Source: Planctomycetota bacterium (GTDB lineage: Bacteria > Planctomycetota > UBA1135 > JALUZX01). From it: DNA of 7,746 nucleotides. Made by a program: the position numbers and the translations under genes. A model generated the notes under the pieces. The model ran no database searches. It saw only the letters and a program-made list of their open reading frames with translations, and was not told the origin of the DNA. Positions within the stretch are counted from its first letter, which is position 1. The number at the start of each line of letters is the position of its first letter. The DNA lies in the NCBI GenBank assembly GCA_027011425.1, contig JALUZX010000528.1:1-7746 (forward strand), written 5' to 3'. Positions 1-6,040 of this stretch are shown piece after piece.

Positions 1-1067
1 CCCTTTGGGTCGGGGGGAAAGGTGGGAAGGTATTTCTCCAGGTCCTTGGGGATCTCCCGGGTCTGGGCCGCCTCCCAGGCGGCGAAGCCCTCGGGGTCCT
101 CTTCTTTCCATTCCCCCAGGAGGGCCTGCCACTCTTTTCGTCTCTCCCCCCCCCTGGCGGCGGCCTCAAGGAGGGGATCGGCCGCCCCGGGAGGCACGAA
201 GAAGGGCGGATCCTGGGGCCAGCCCAGGGTTTCCTTGGCGGCCTTGAGTTCCTCCGGTCCCAGGGGGGCCCCGTGGACTTTGGCCGTTCCCGCCAGGTGG
301 GGAGCCCCGAAACCGATGGTGGTGCGGACCTCGATCAGTGTGGGCCTCTCTTCCTGGGCCAGGGCCTCCTCCAAGGCGCGGGCCACCGCGTCCGGGTCTT
401 GCCCGTCCACGCCGCGCAGGGTCTTCCAGCCCAAGGCCTGGAAGCGGGCCGGCACGTCCTCCGAGAAGGCCAGGGAGGTGCTTCCTTCGATGGTGATGCC
501 GTTGGAGTCGTAGAGGACCACCAGTTTCCCCAGGCCCAGGTGGCCCGCCAGGGAAGCCGCCTCCTGGGTGACCCCCTCCATCATGTCCCCGTCCCCGGCG
601 ATCACGAAGGTCCTGTGGTTCACCACCTCCCGGCCGGGCCGGTTGAAGCGGGCCGCCAGCATTCGTTCGGCCAGGGCCATGCCGACGGCCGTTGCGAAGC
701 CCTGGCCCAGGGGGCCCGTGGTGGTCTCCACTCCCGGGGGGTGGAAGGCTTCCGGGTGGCCCGGAGTCTTGCTTCCCCACTGGCGGAAATTCCGGAGGTC
801 CTCCAGGCTCAAGGGAAATCCGCTCAGGTGGAGGAGGGAGTAGAGGAGGGTCGATCCATGACCGGCGGAGAGGACGAAACGGTCCCGGTCCGGCCAGAAG
901 GGTTCCTTGGGATCGAAGACCAGGAACCGGGACCAGAGGGCCACGGCCGCCTCGGCCATGCCCATGGGCATACCCGGGTGGCCGGACTTGGCCTTTTCCA
1001 CGGCGTCGGCTGCAAGGAAACGGACGGTCATGGCGGCGAGTCTTTCCTTGTTCTCCGGCAAGGTCAT
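1..1067 (-). CDS. tkt: Transketolase, N-terminal 355 residues (3' end beyond window)
   Basis: Transketolase moves two-carbon ketol units between sugar phosphates in the cytoplasm (non-oxidative pentose phosphate or Calvin-type pathways), using thiamine diphosphate (TPP) and a divalent metal. Seen in the translation: the N-terminal AKSGHPGMPMGMAE block (residues 26-39), SAGHGS (67-72, active-site His70), GPLGQG (118-123), the metal/TPP motif GDGDMMEG (158-165) followed by YDSNGITIEG (186-195), and GTAKVHGAPLG (260-270, His265). The family is usually about 650-670 residues, so the window holds slightly over half: the TPP-binding domain and the linker. The pyrimidine-binding domain lies off the left edge. 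ATG at 1067 was chosen because it overlaps the upstream glycosyltransferase stop (ATGA, 1064-1067) and has GGAGG about 10 bases upstream. It is the last gene of a glycosyltransferase operon in this window, so it may be a second, pathway-dedicated copy, but that is inference. A run of nine G (coding strand) lies at 146-154, and the protein still matches the family on both sides of it. Confidence 0.95.
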   Translation of the reverse strand, partial: MTLPENKERLAAMTVRFLAADAVEKAKSGHPGMPMGMAEAAVALWSRFLVFDPKEPFWPDRDRFVLSAGHGSTLLYSLLHLSGFPLSLEDLRNFRQWGSKTPGHPEAFHPPGVETTTGPLGQGFATAVGMALAERMLAARFNRPGREVVNHRTFVIAGDGDMMEGVTQEAASLAGHLGLGKLVVLYDSNGITIEGSTSLAFSEDVPARFQALGWKTLRGVDGQDPDAVARALEEALAQEERPTLIEVRTTIGFGAPHLAGTAKVHGAPLGPEELKAAKETLGWPQDPPFFVPPGAADPLLEAAARGGERRKEWQALLGEWKEEDPEGFAAWEAAQTREIPKDLEKYLPTFPPDPK

Positions 1068-2179
1068 GGGCGCTTTTCCTCCATGGAGTTTCCAGCAAGA
1101 TTTTCGAAGATGTGGTAGAGGCGGGCTGCCTGGGCGGCAAGGGAATACCTTTGCACCACCCTTTCCCTGCCCCTGGCTCCTTCCACCTCCCTGGTGGGCC
1201 CTTCCCCCCGGGCGGCCCGGACCAGGAAGGAGGCCAGGGTTTCCGGATCCAAGTGCCCCTGGGGAGGAAGGAGCCTTCCTCCGTTTCTCCCAGAGAGAAT
1301 ATGAGGAAGGTCCCCTTCGGGGGAGGCGAGGACGGGAAGTCCCGTGGAAAGGGCTTCGAGCACCACGAGGGGACAATTCTCCCTCCGGGAGGGAAGCACC
1401 AGGAGGTCCGCCGCGTGCAACAAGGGAAGGACCCGCGGGGAGGGGGGGAGGAGCCTGCCCGGGGATTCTTCCTCCCCGGAAAACATTACCCCGATCTCCC
1501 GGAGATCTTCCTCCTTTCCCTGGCCGGCGAAGAGGCCGAAGATGGATTTCTCCCTGCGGAAAGCGGACTCCAGGGCCCGGGCGAGGATGTGACACCCCTT
1601 GTCTTGGCAAATCCTCCCCAGAAAGAGCACCACGAACCGGCCGGGGCCCAGGCCAAGAGCCCGGCGCGCTTCGGCCCTCTCCTGGGGGGAGGGCGGGGGA
1701 AAGGCCGCCGGGTCCACCCCGTTGGGGATGTGCAGGGCCCGGATCCCTCCCAGGTGGTGGAGTTGAACCCGGGAGACAGCAATAGCAAGGGACGAAAGGG
1801 CCCGCACGGCGCCCAGGCGCTTGCGGTACCTGGGGAAACCCAGGTCTTCGTGAACGTGCCAGGCAACGGGGATCCCCAGGACCCGGGCGGCCAGTGCGAA
1901 GTCCCGGGAGAGCCCGAGCACGCTGTGGGCATGGACCAGGAGGGGCTTTCTGCGGTGAAGGAGGACCAGGGCGGCCAATATCCGGGAGGGGGCCCTTCCT
2001 TTTGCGGAAATCCGAAACAACGGAAGACCGGCCCGGCGGACCTCCTCCTCCAGGGGGCCCTCCCCGCCCAGGCAGATTTCCTGTTCCACTCCCAGGGCGG
2101 CCAGAGCCTTGGATGTCCGAAGGCCCGCCACTGGGCCCCCCCAGAGCCCCGCCTGGGGAAGGAGGGTGAGGACCTTCAC
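1064..2179 (-). CDS. GT4-type (GT-B fold) glycosyltransferase
   Basis: A 371-residue retaining glycosyltransferase of the GT-B fold, family GT4 type. It is probably cytoplasmic or peripheral at the inner membrane and adds a sugar from a nucleotide-sugar donor to a glycan or lipid-linked acceptor. Visible features are an N-terminal beta strand with a Gly-rich loop (KVLTLLPQAGLWGGP, 2-16), HAHSVLG (83-89), HVHEDLG (108-114), IPNGVD (151-156), the donor-domain FLGRICQDKG (186-195), and the catalytic EX7E motif with Glu267 and Glu275 inside PSRRENCPLVVLEALSTG, followed by LPVLASPEGDLPHIL (281-295). Start: the frame is open further upstream, but that stretch is low-complexity Pro/Gly-rich sequence antisense-like to the neighbour. 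GTG at 2179 begins the family-like sequence, overlaps the DUF2304 stop (GTGA, 2176-2179) and has AAGGAG at 2191-2196. Its stop overlaps the transketolase start. Donor and acceptor cannot be read from the sequence. Confidence 0.93.
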   Translation of the reverse strand: MKVLTLLPQAGLWGGPVAGLRTSKALAALGVEQEICLGGEGPLEEEVRRAGLPLFRISAKGRAPSRILAALVLLHRRKPLLVHAHSVLGLSRDFALAARVLGIPVAWHVHEDLGFPRYRKRLGAVRALSSLAIAVSRVQLHHLGGIRALHIPNGVDPAAFPPPSPQERAEARRALGLGPGRFVVLFLGRICQDKGCHILARALESAFRREKSIFGLFAGQGKEEDLREIGVMFSGEEESPGRLLPPSPRVLPLLHAADLLVLPSRRENCPLVVLEALSTGLPVLASPEGDLPHILSGRNGGRLLPPQGHLDPETLASFLVRAARGEGPTREVEGARGRERVVQRYSLAAQAARLYHIFENLAGNSMEEKRP

Positions 2180-2646
2180 GCTCCTTCCCGCTCCTTTCGA
2201 GGGAGACCTTCCCCGTAGGATCCCTCTTCCTCCCGGGGGGAGGTCGATTCCCCGGAGGAGCCTTCCATGTGGCTTCGCATCTCCTCCTCCAGGAGGGCGA
2301 GCTTCTGGTTCAGCTCCTTGAGCCTGCGGGTGGTCGTGGAAAGACGGACGGAAAACTGCAGGGAGACGAGCAGGAGGAAGAGGATCCCCAGAAAGAGAAG
2401 GGTGGAGACGGGCATCACCGCCCCCACCATGCGGGTGAGCCAGAGGAGGAGGCTGTAGTTCCATGCCAGCAGGAGAAGGAGGGCTCCCGTAAGAAGCCAG
2501 AGGGCCGCGTATTCTTCCCGAAGTTTTCTCCGCCGGACCAGCTCCAGGATGACCACCAGGATGCCCAGGGCGATCACCACGGCCACGGTCTTCTGCCGGG
2601 CCGGAAGGGCCGGTGGGGGAGTTCCTTGGAGAAGAAGGGAGATCAT
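2176..2646 (-). CDS. DUF2304 family membrane protein
   Basis: A 156-residue small membrane protein of the DUF2304 type. It shows three hydrophobic segments, about residues 19-37, 47-70 and 74-99, with RRRKLREEYAALWLLTG (38-54) joining the first two, which is the conserved part of the family. After the last helix comes a Leu/Glu/Lys-rich stretch (about 103-128) likely to form a coiled coil, then a charged Ser/Glu-rich tail of about 28 residues that looks longer than usual. DUF2304 genes commonly sit next to GT2 glycosyltransferases that lack transmembrane helices. The probable role, by inference, is to anchor or help that enzyme at the membrane. Start: ATG at 2646 overlaps the GT2 stop (ATGA, 2643-2646), and its stop overlaps the GT4 GTG start. 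The frame is open further upstream, but that part is a shadow of the GT2 gene. The biochemical function of the family is not established. Confidence 0.88.
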   Translation of the reverse strand: MISLLLQGTPPPALPARQKTVAVVIALGILVVILELVRRRKLREEYAALWLLTGALLLLLAWNYSLLLWLTRMVGAVMPVSTLLFLGILFLLLVSLQFSVRLSTTTRRLKELNQKLALLEEEMRSHMEGSSGESTSPREEEGSYGEGLPRKEREGA

Positions 2647-3395
2647 CCTGTCTTTCTTCTCTTGGAGCGGAGGGGAATCAGGGCCAGGGATAGACTCATC
2701 TTGTAGACGTAATAGAGGGAACGGGCGCCGCCGTGCATGGACCTGCCGGTCCTCCTGGGATGCATGGTGACGGGGACCTCCAGGATCCTGCACCCCGACC
2801 GCGCCAGGAAGACCAACACGTCCGCGTCTGGGAAGTCCTCGGGGAAGTGGCTCCGGGCCAGGATCTCCAGGGCCCGGGAACCCAGCCCCTGGAACCCGCT
2901 TGTCGGGTCGGTGAAAGGCTTCCCCCCCAGGCCCAGGGAGGCCATGGCGCGGAAGAGGAGGATGCCCCCCCTCCGGGCCAGGGAAAGGCGGGGCTTTTTT
3001 CCCCCCAGGAAACGGGAGCCCAGGGTCACATCGGCCTTGCCCTGGAGTAGGGGTTCCACCAGGCGGGGGAGATCCTTGGGGTCGTGCTGGCCGTCGGCGT
3101 CCAACTGGACCACCAGGGAAAAGCCATTGCGCAAGGCATAGAGATAACCCGTGTGGAGAGCCGCCCCATACCCCATCCCGAAGGTATGGGAAACCACGAC
3201 GGCTCCGGCCTTCCTGGCTCTCGAAGCGGTTTGGTCCTTGGATCCGTCGTCCACCACGAGGATGGGCCGGCCCGGAAGGCTTTCCCTGCATCCCCGGATC
3301 ACCTGGACGATGGAAGCCTCCTCGTCCCTTGCCGGAATGAGGACAAGAAGGTCCTCTGCTTCGTCCAAAGGGTTTCCGCCTCGATCCGGGGGCAA
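2643..3395 (-). CDS. GT2 glycosyltransferase, DPM1/polyprenyl-phosphate type
   Basis: A 250-residue GT-A-fold family 2 glycosyltransferase resembling dolichyl-phosphate mannose synthase (DPM1-like). It is predicted to transfer a sugar from a nucleotide donor to a polyprenyl-phosphate carrier at the cytoplasmic face of the inner membrane. Seen: LVLIPARDEE (17-26), VVDDGSKD (47-54), the metal-binding DADGQHDP (99-106), LGSRFLGG (125-132), DPTSGFQG (163-170) and PEDFPDADVLVFL (185-197). The C-terminus is basic and at most amphipathic, with no clear transmembrane pair. This fits the DUF2304 partner encoded next in the operon. Start: TTG at 3395 was chosen because GGAGGAG lies five bases upstream and an in-frame stop lies about 40 bases upstream. 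The only other upstream candidate is CTG at 3425, and a later TTG at codon 10 has poorer spacing. The gene begins 85 bases after the cytochrome stop and ends with a four-base overlap with DUF2304. The sugar is unknown. Confidence 0.94.
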   Translation of the reverse strand: MPPDRGGNPLDEAEDLLVLIPARDEEASIVQVIRGCRESLPGRPILVVDDGSKDQTASRARKAGAVVVSHTFGMGYGAALHTGYLYALRNGFSLVVQLDADGQHDPKDLPRLVEPLLQGKADVTLGSRFLGGKKPRLSLARRGGILLFRAMASLGLGGKPFTDPTSGFQGLGSRALEILARSHFPEDFPDADVLVFLARSGCRILEVPVTMHPRRTGRSMHGGARSLYYVYKMSLSLALIPLRSKRRKTG

Positions 3396-3400
3396 GGGCG

Positions 3401-3407
3401 CTCCTCC
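3401..3407 (-). promoter_or_regulatory. Ribosome binding site deciding the TTG start of the GT2 gene
   Basis: GGAGGAG on the minus strand, five bases before TTG at 3395. It is the strongest Shine-Dalgarno match in the 85-bp gap and the reason for preferring this rare start codon. An ATG at 3409 overlaps the motif but opens a different frame that resembles no family. Confidence 0.7.
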
Positions 3408-3480
3408 ATTTCGTCCGGGGTCCAGGAAAGGATCTTAGTGCTTTTCCCTCCCAGGGCCAGAGCCCAGGTGTTCGCCCGGG

Positions 3481-5895
3481 TCAACCCGCTTTCCGCCGGG
3501 CCCTCCTGCGCAACCGCCAGAGAAGGAAGCCGAGCAGGGCCAAGGGAACCAGCACCATGGGGAGAGCCTGGCCCCAGGCGGAAAAGAGAAGGATCTTGTG
3601 GATCAAGGAGCCGTGTTCTTCCGAGGACACGGGCAGGAGCCCGGCTGTTTTCGCCACGTGGTGGAGAAGGCTCACCGCCGCCGAGCCTGCCGGGATCTCC
3701 CGGTGGCAGGCCAGGCAGGCGCCGCTCCTGTCCAGGAAGGCCCTCTCACGGCTGTTCAAGGGGCGGGAGAGGGTGAAGTGGTGGCCCACGGTCTGGACCT
3801 GCTTTCCCTCGGGGGTGACCACCACGGACCAGTCCTCTTTCAGGCCGGGAATGGCCTCGACCTGGGGCCTGGCGCTGGAGGGAAGGACCGTTCCGTCCTG
3901 GGCCTGGAGGTCGATGACTGCGGGCTTGTTCCAGGGACGGTTCCATTCACCGCCGCCGATCCCGTAGCCGCAGGCCTTCCTGGAAGCATGGCAGGATTCG
4001 CAGGACCTGGGATGCCCGCTGGTGTGGGGGTTGGTGGGGCTCATGTCCAGGCAGAGCTGGCCCTTCTCTCCTCCGCCTTCCATTCCCTTGGGGGTCCGGA
4101 AGGCCTTGTTGAGAAGCAGGGGTTTTCCCCCGGGCCCCAGGACGGTGATCACAGGCTGGCAGCCGGGGACGATGGGGGTGACCCGGTTCTCGCCGTTCAC
4201 CCCCAATGCCGGATCCTCCCAGCGCAGGTAGGAGCGCTGTTCGAAGACCTTTCCGGGAATCCTCTTGTCGTATCCGCTCTCCTTGTTGTCCGCCGCCCGG
4301 TCGCGCTTCATTCTCTCCCGGCCGGCGGCGACCCAGTCGAAACTTTTCCTCTCTCCAGAGTAGTCCACCTTCACGTGGCAGCCGTAACACTGGGGGGCCC
4401 AGGAGGCGTGGCAGGCGTAACACTCCATGCGCCGGGTGTGTTTCTTCACGCCCGCCATGGCAACTCTCCCCTCGGGGGACATTTCTTTGGTCCGGATCAG
4501 GAGCTTCAAGGGTTTCAGTTCCAGGTCCCTGCCCCCGGCGGTGTGGACCACCACCAGGTCGCCCCGGCGGACCACGTTGGGGAATGGGTTTCCCCGGGCG
4601 GTAAGCAGGTAACCGTCCTCCGCCGGGTAGATCGTGCCCTGCCGGTAGATGGGTAGGGTTTTCCCGGAGGTTCCCCGGGGGCCTTTTCCGCCAAGGTCCC
4701 TGCCGAATTCGTCCCCGTAGCCCAGGGGGAGTTCCCATGGAAAAGCCTCGGGCGTGCCGTGGCAGTCGGCGCACTCGATCTCCACGGAGCCCAGGTTGGA
4801 GCCGGCCAGGAAGCCGTCGCCGTGGACGTCCAGGGAAGTATGGCAATCCATGCACACCATACCCCCCTTCCGGTAGTGGACGTCCTCCCTCATGGCCAGG
4901 TAGTGCTTGGAGTGGAGGGTGGGCTGGTCCTTGCCGGCCTCGTCCCAGGGTGAATGGTAGGCCGTCTCCATCAGGCCCTGGTAGGATACTCCGATCCGTT
5001 TTCCCCGGTCGTGGCAGGTGGTGCAGGTCTCCACGGGGATGCCCGACCACATCTTTCCATGGAGGGAGAGCTTGGCCTTCCTCGTGCCCTGGATCCGGTG
5101 GACCAGCATGTGGCCCGGCCGGCCGCGGGGAATGGACTCGTCCTTCCCCTCGTAGAGACCTTCGTTTCCGTAGGGGATGTGGCAGGCCGAACAACCCATT
5201 CCCCGGAAATCCCCCCGGGTCTGGCGTCCCCGGACGGCCCAGTGGCAGCGCTCGCACTCCGAGCGGAGGTATGTGAAGGCCGCCTTTTCCGGATGCGCCG
5301 CAAGCTCCGCCGGGTCCGCAGGCGCACCGGGAAGGGCTTCCAGCCTGGAGGGAAAGGCCTGGGGCTCCCGGCGGGCCAGCTCCTCCTTGCAGGCCCGGTA
5401 GGCCTTCGTGCCGAGCCGGGCTGCCGGGTCCTTGGGATTCGAGACTACGTAATTTCCCCACTTCGCCCTGTAGCCCGTCATTGCGCCGAAGGTCCAGGCC
5501 ACGCCCTGGATCTTCCCGGCCTCGGTCATCATCAGGCTCTGCCACTGGACCCGCACGTGGTCGGGGTGGCAGAGCCCGCAGGTCTTTGCGTTGATCCAGG
5601 GACTGCCCGGGTCCGGGTAGAAGGCCTTTCCACCGTGGGCCTCTTCCCGGGTCTTCCCCGAGGGGTCCCCGCCGTGGCAGACCACGCACCCCCGGGGATC
5701 GCCGCGCCCGGCGCCCAGCCTGTAGACGGCCTTCATCATCCCCGAGGAAGGGTCCCGGATCTCCTGGATCCCCCGGTGGCAGGAGAGACAACCCCGGCCC
5801 GTGCCTTTCGGGGTTACTTTTTGGCCGTAAACGGGAGAAAGGGTCGGGGAAAGCAGAAGAAAGAAAAAGAGCAGGGTCCGAACCGCCTTGTTCAT
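3481..5895 (-). CDS. Membrane-anchored dodecahaem c-type cytochrome
   Basis: An 804-residue exported multihaem cytochrome with a presumed electron-transfer role in the periplasm or cell envelope. Residues 1-24 form a Sec signal peptide (basic MNKAVR, hydrophobic core, likely cleavage after VYG24), with no lipobox cysteine. Twelve CXXCH haem sites are present: CLSCH 36, CVVCH 70, CGLCH 106, CERCH 214, CSACH 235, CTTCH 291, CMDCH 348, CADCH 375, CYACH 492, CYGCH 503, CESCH 632 and CLACH 727 (first residue of each). Two long haem-free stretches, 380-491 and 508-631, may be separate folds. The C-terminus has one hydrophobic helix (about 769-793) followed by RLRRRARRKAG, so the predicted topology is a periplasmic haem domain with a short cytoplasmic tail. 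There is no CXXCK site, so it is not a canonical NrfA nitrite reductase, and I recognise no named enzyme family. Start: ATG at 5895 gives the signal peptide and has AAGGAG six bases upstream. A longer frame to 5997 would begin upstream of the promoter. Confidence 0.94.
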   Translation of the reverse strand: MNKAVRTLLFFFLLLSPTLSPVYGQKVTPKGTGRGCLSCHRGIQEIRDPSSGMMKAVYRLGAGRGDPRGCVVCHGGDPSGKTREEAHGGKAFYPDPGSPWINAKTCGLCHPDHVRVQWQSLMMTEAGKIQGVAWTFGAMTGYRAKWGNYVVSNPKDPAARLGTKAYRACKEELARREPQAFPSRLEALPGAPADPAELAAHPEKAAFTYLRSECERCHWAVRGRQTRGDFRGMGCSACHIPYGNEGLYEGKDESIPRGRPGHMLVHRIQGTRKAKLSLHGKMWSGIPVETCTTCHDRGKRIGVSYQGLMETAYHSPWDEAGKDQPTLHSKHYLAMREDVHYRKGGMVCMDCHTSLDVHGDGFLAGSNLGSVEIECADCHGTPEAFPWELPLGYGDEFGRDLGGKGPRGTSGKTLPIYRQGTIYPAEDGYLLTARGNPFPNVVRRGDLVVVHTAGGRDLELKPLKLLIRTKEMSPEGRVAMAGVKKHTRRMECYACHASWAPQCYGCHVKVDYSGERKSFDWVAAGRERMKRDRAADNKESGYDKRIPGKVFEQRSYLRWEDPALGVNGENRVTPIVPGCQPVITVLGPGGKPLLLNKAFRTPKGMEGGGEKGQLCLDMSPTNPHTSGHPRSCESCHASRKACGYGIGGGEWNRPWNKPAVIDLQAQDGTVLPSSARPQVEAIPGLKEDWSVVVTPEGKQVQTVGHHFTLSRPLNSRERAFLDRSGACLACHREIPAGSAAVSLLHHVAKTAGLLPVSSEEHGSLIHKILLFSAWGQALPMVLVPLALLGFLLWRLRRRARRKAG

Positions 5896-5901
5896 GGGGA
5901 A

Positions 5902-5907
5902 CTCCTT
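5902..5907 (-). promoter_or_regulatory. Ribosome binding site of the cytochrome gene
   Basis: AAGGAG on the minus strand with a six-base spacer to ATG at 5895. This near-ideal site fixes the start at the signal peptide methionine and argues against the longer frame that opens at 5997. Confidence 0.8.
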
Positions 5908-5942
5908 CGAGGAAAAGGGCCCTCCCTTGGGTGGAAAGCTCC

Positions 5943-5970
5943 ATTGTGTTCCCCGAAAAACCGATGTCAA
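5943..5970 (-). promoter_or_regulatory. Probable sigma70-type promoter for the cytochrome (and possibly the GT operon)
   Basis: On the minus strand a perfect -35 hexamer TTGACA (5970-5965) is followed by a 16-bp spacer and CACAAT (5948-5943), which matches the -10 consensus at four of six positions including the final AAT. Transcription would begin near 5936, leaving a leader of about 40 bases that contains the AAGGAG ribosome site. A short GC-rich inverted repeat (AAGGG-AGGG-CCCTT) lies in that leader. In such G+C-rich DNA an exact TTGACA in the one intergenic region is unlikely to be chance, but no transcript data support it. Confidence 0.55.
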
Positions 5971-5978
5971 AGGAAGTC

Positions 5979-6007
5979 TTGGAGGGGCGGGGCGCATCCC
6001 CTAGAAT
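5979..6007 (+). promoter_or_regulatory. Possible sigma70-type promoter for the Gfo-SDR fusion gene
   Basis: TTGGAG (5979-5984), a 17-bp spacer, then TAGAAT (6002-6007). The -10 element matches five of six consensus bases; the -35 keeps only TTG. Transcription would begin near 6013, about 28 bases before ATG at 6041. Its -35 lies only eight bases from the divergent TTGACA of the cytochrome promoter, so the two promoters would be back to back and could share a regulator. This is weaker than the cytochrome promoter. Confidence 0.35.
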
Positions 6008-6040
6008 TCTCTTTCCTGGAATTTCTGGTCCGGATTATCC

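Noticed and set aside
692..2218. Long plus-strand open frame of 508 codons
   Set aside because: It lies antisense to the transketolase and GT4 genes, its product is low-complexity Gly/Pro/Arg-rich without family motifs, and long antisense frames are expected in DNA this G+C-rich.
2180..2464. N-terminal extension of the GT4 protein by 95 residues to 2464
   Set aside because: The added part is Pro/Gly/His-rich, overlaps the DUF2304 gene and is absent from the GT-B fold. GTG 2179 starts exactly at the first beta strand.
3299..3484. A 61-codon minus-strand frame starting TTGA at the cytochrome stop
   Set aside because: It could look translationally coupled, but most of it overlaps the GT2 gene in another frame, its product resembles nothing, and GT2 has its own good ribosome site.
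5376..5396. Possible CXXCK-type catalytic haem near residue 169 of the cytochrome (YRACK)
   Set aside because: The residue three before Cys169 is Tyr, not Cys, so the CXXCK pattern is incomplete and NrfA-like assignment is not supported.
3947..5944. Second minus-strand frame of 665 codons overlapping the cytochrome
   Set aside because: It is a shadow frame: no CXXCH motifs and skewed composition, while the overlapping frame has twelve haem sites and a signal peptide.
5896..5997. N-terminal extension of the cytochrome by 34 residues to 5997
   Set aside because: It would put charged and Pro-rich sequence ahead of the signal peptide and start upstream of the probable promoter. ATG 5895 has an ideal AAGGAG.
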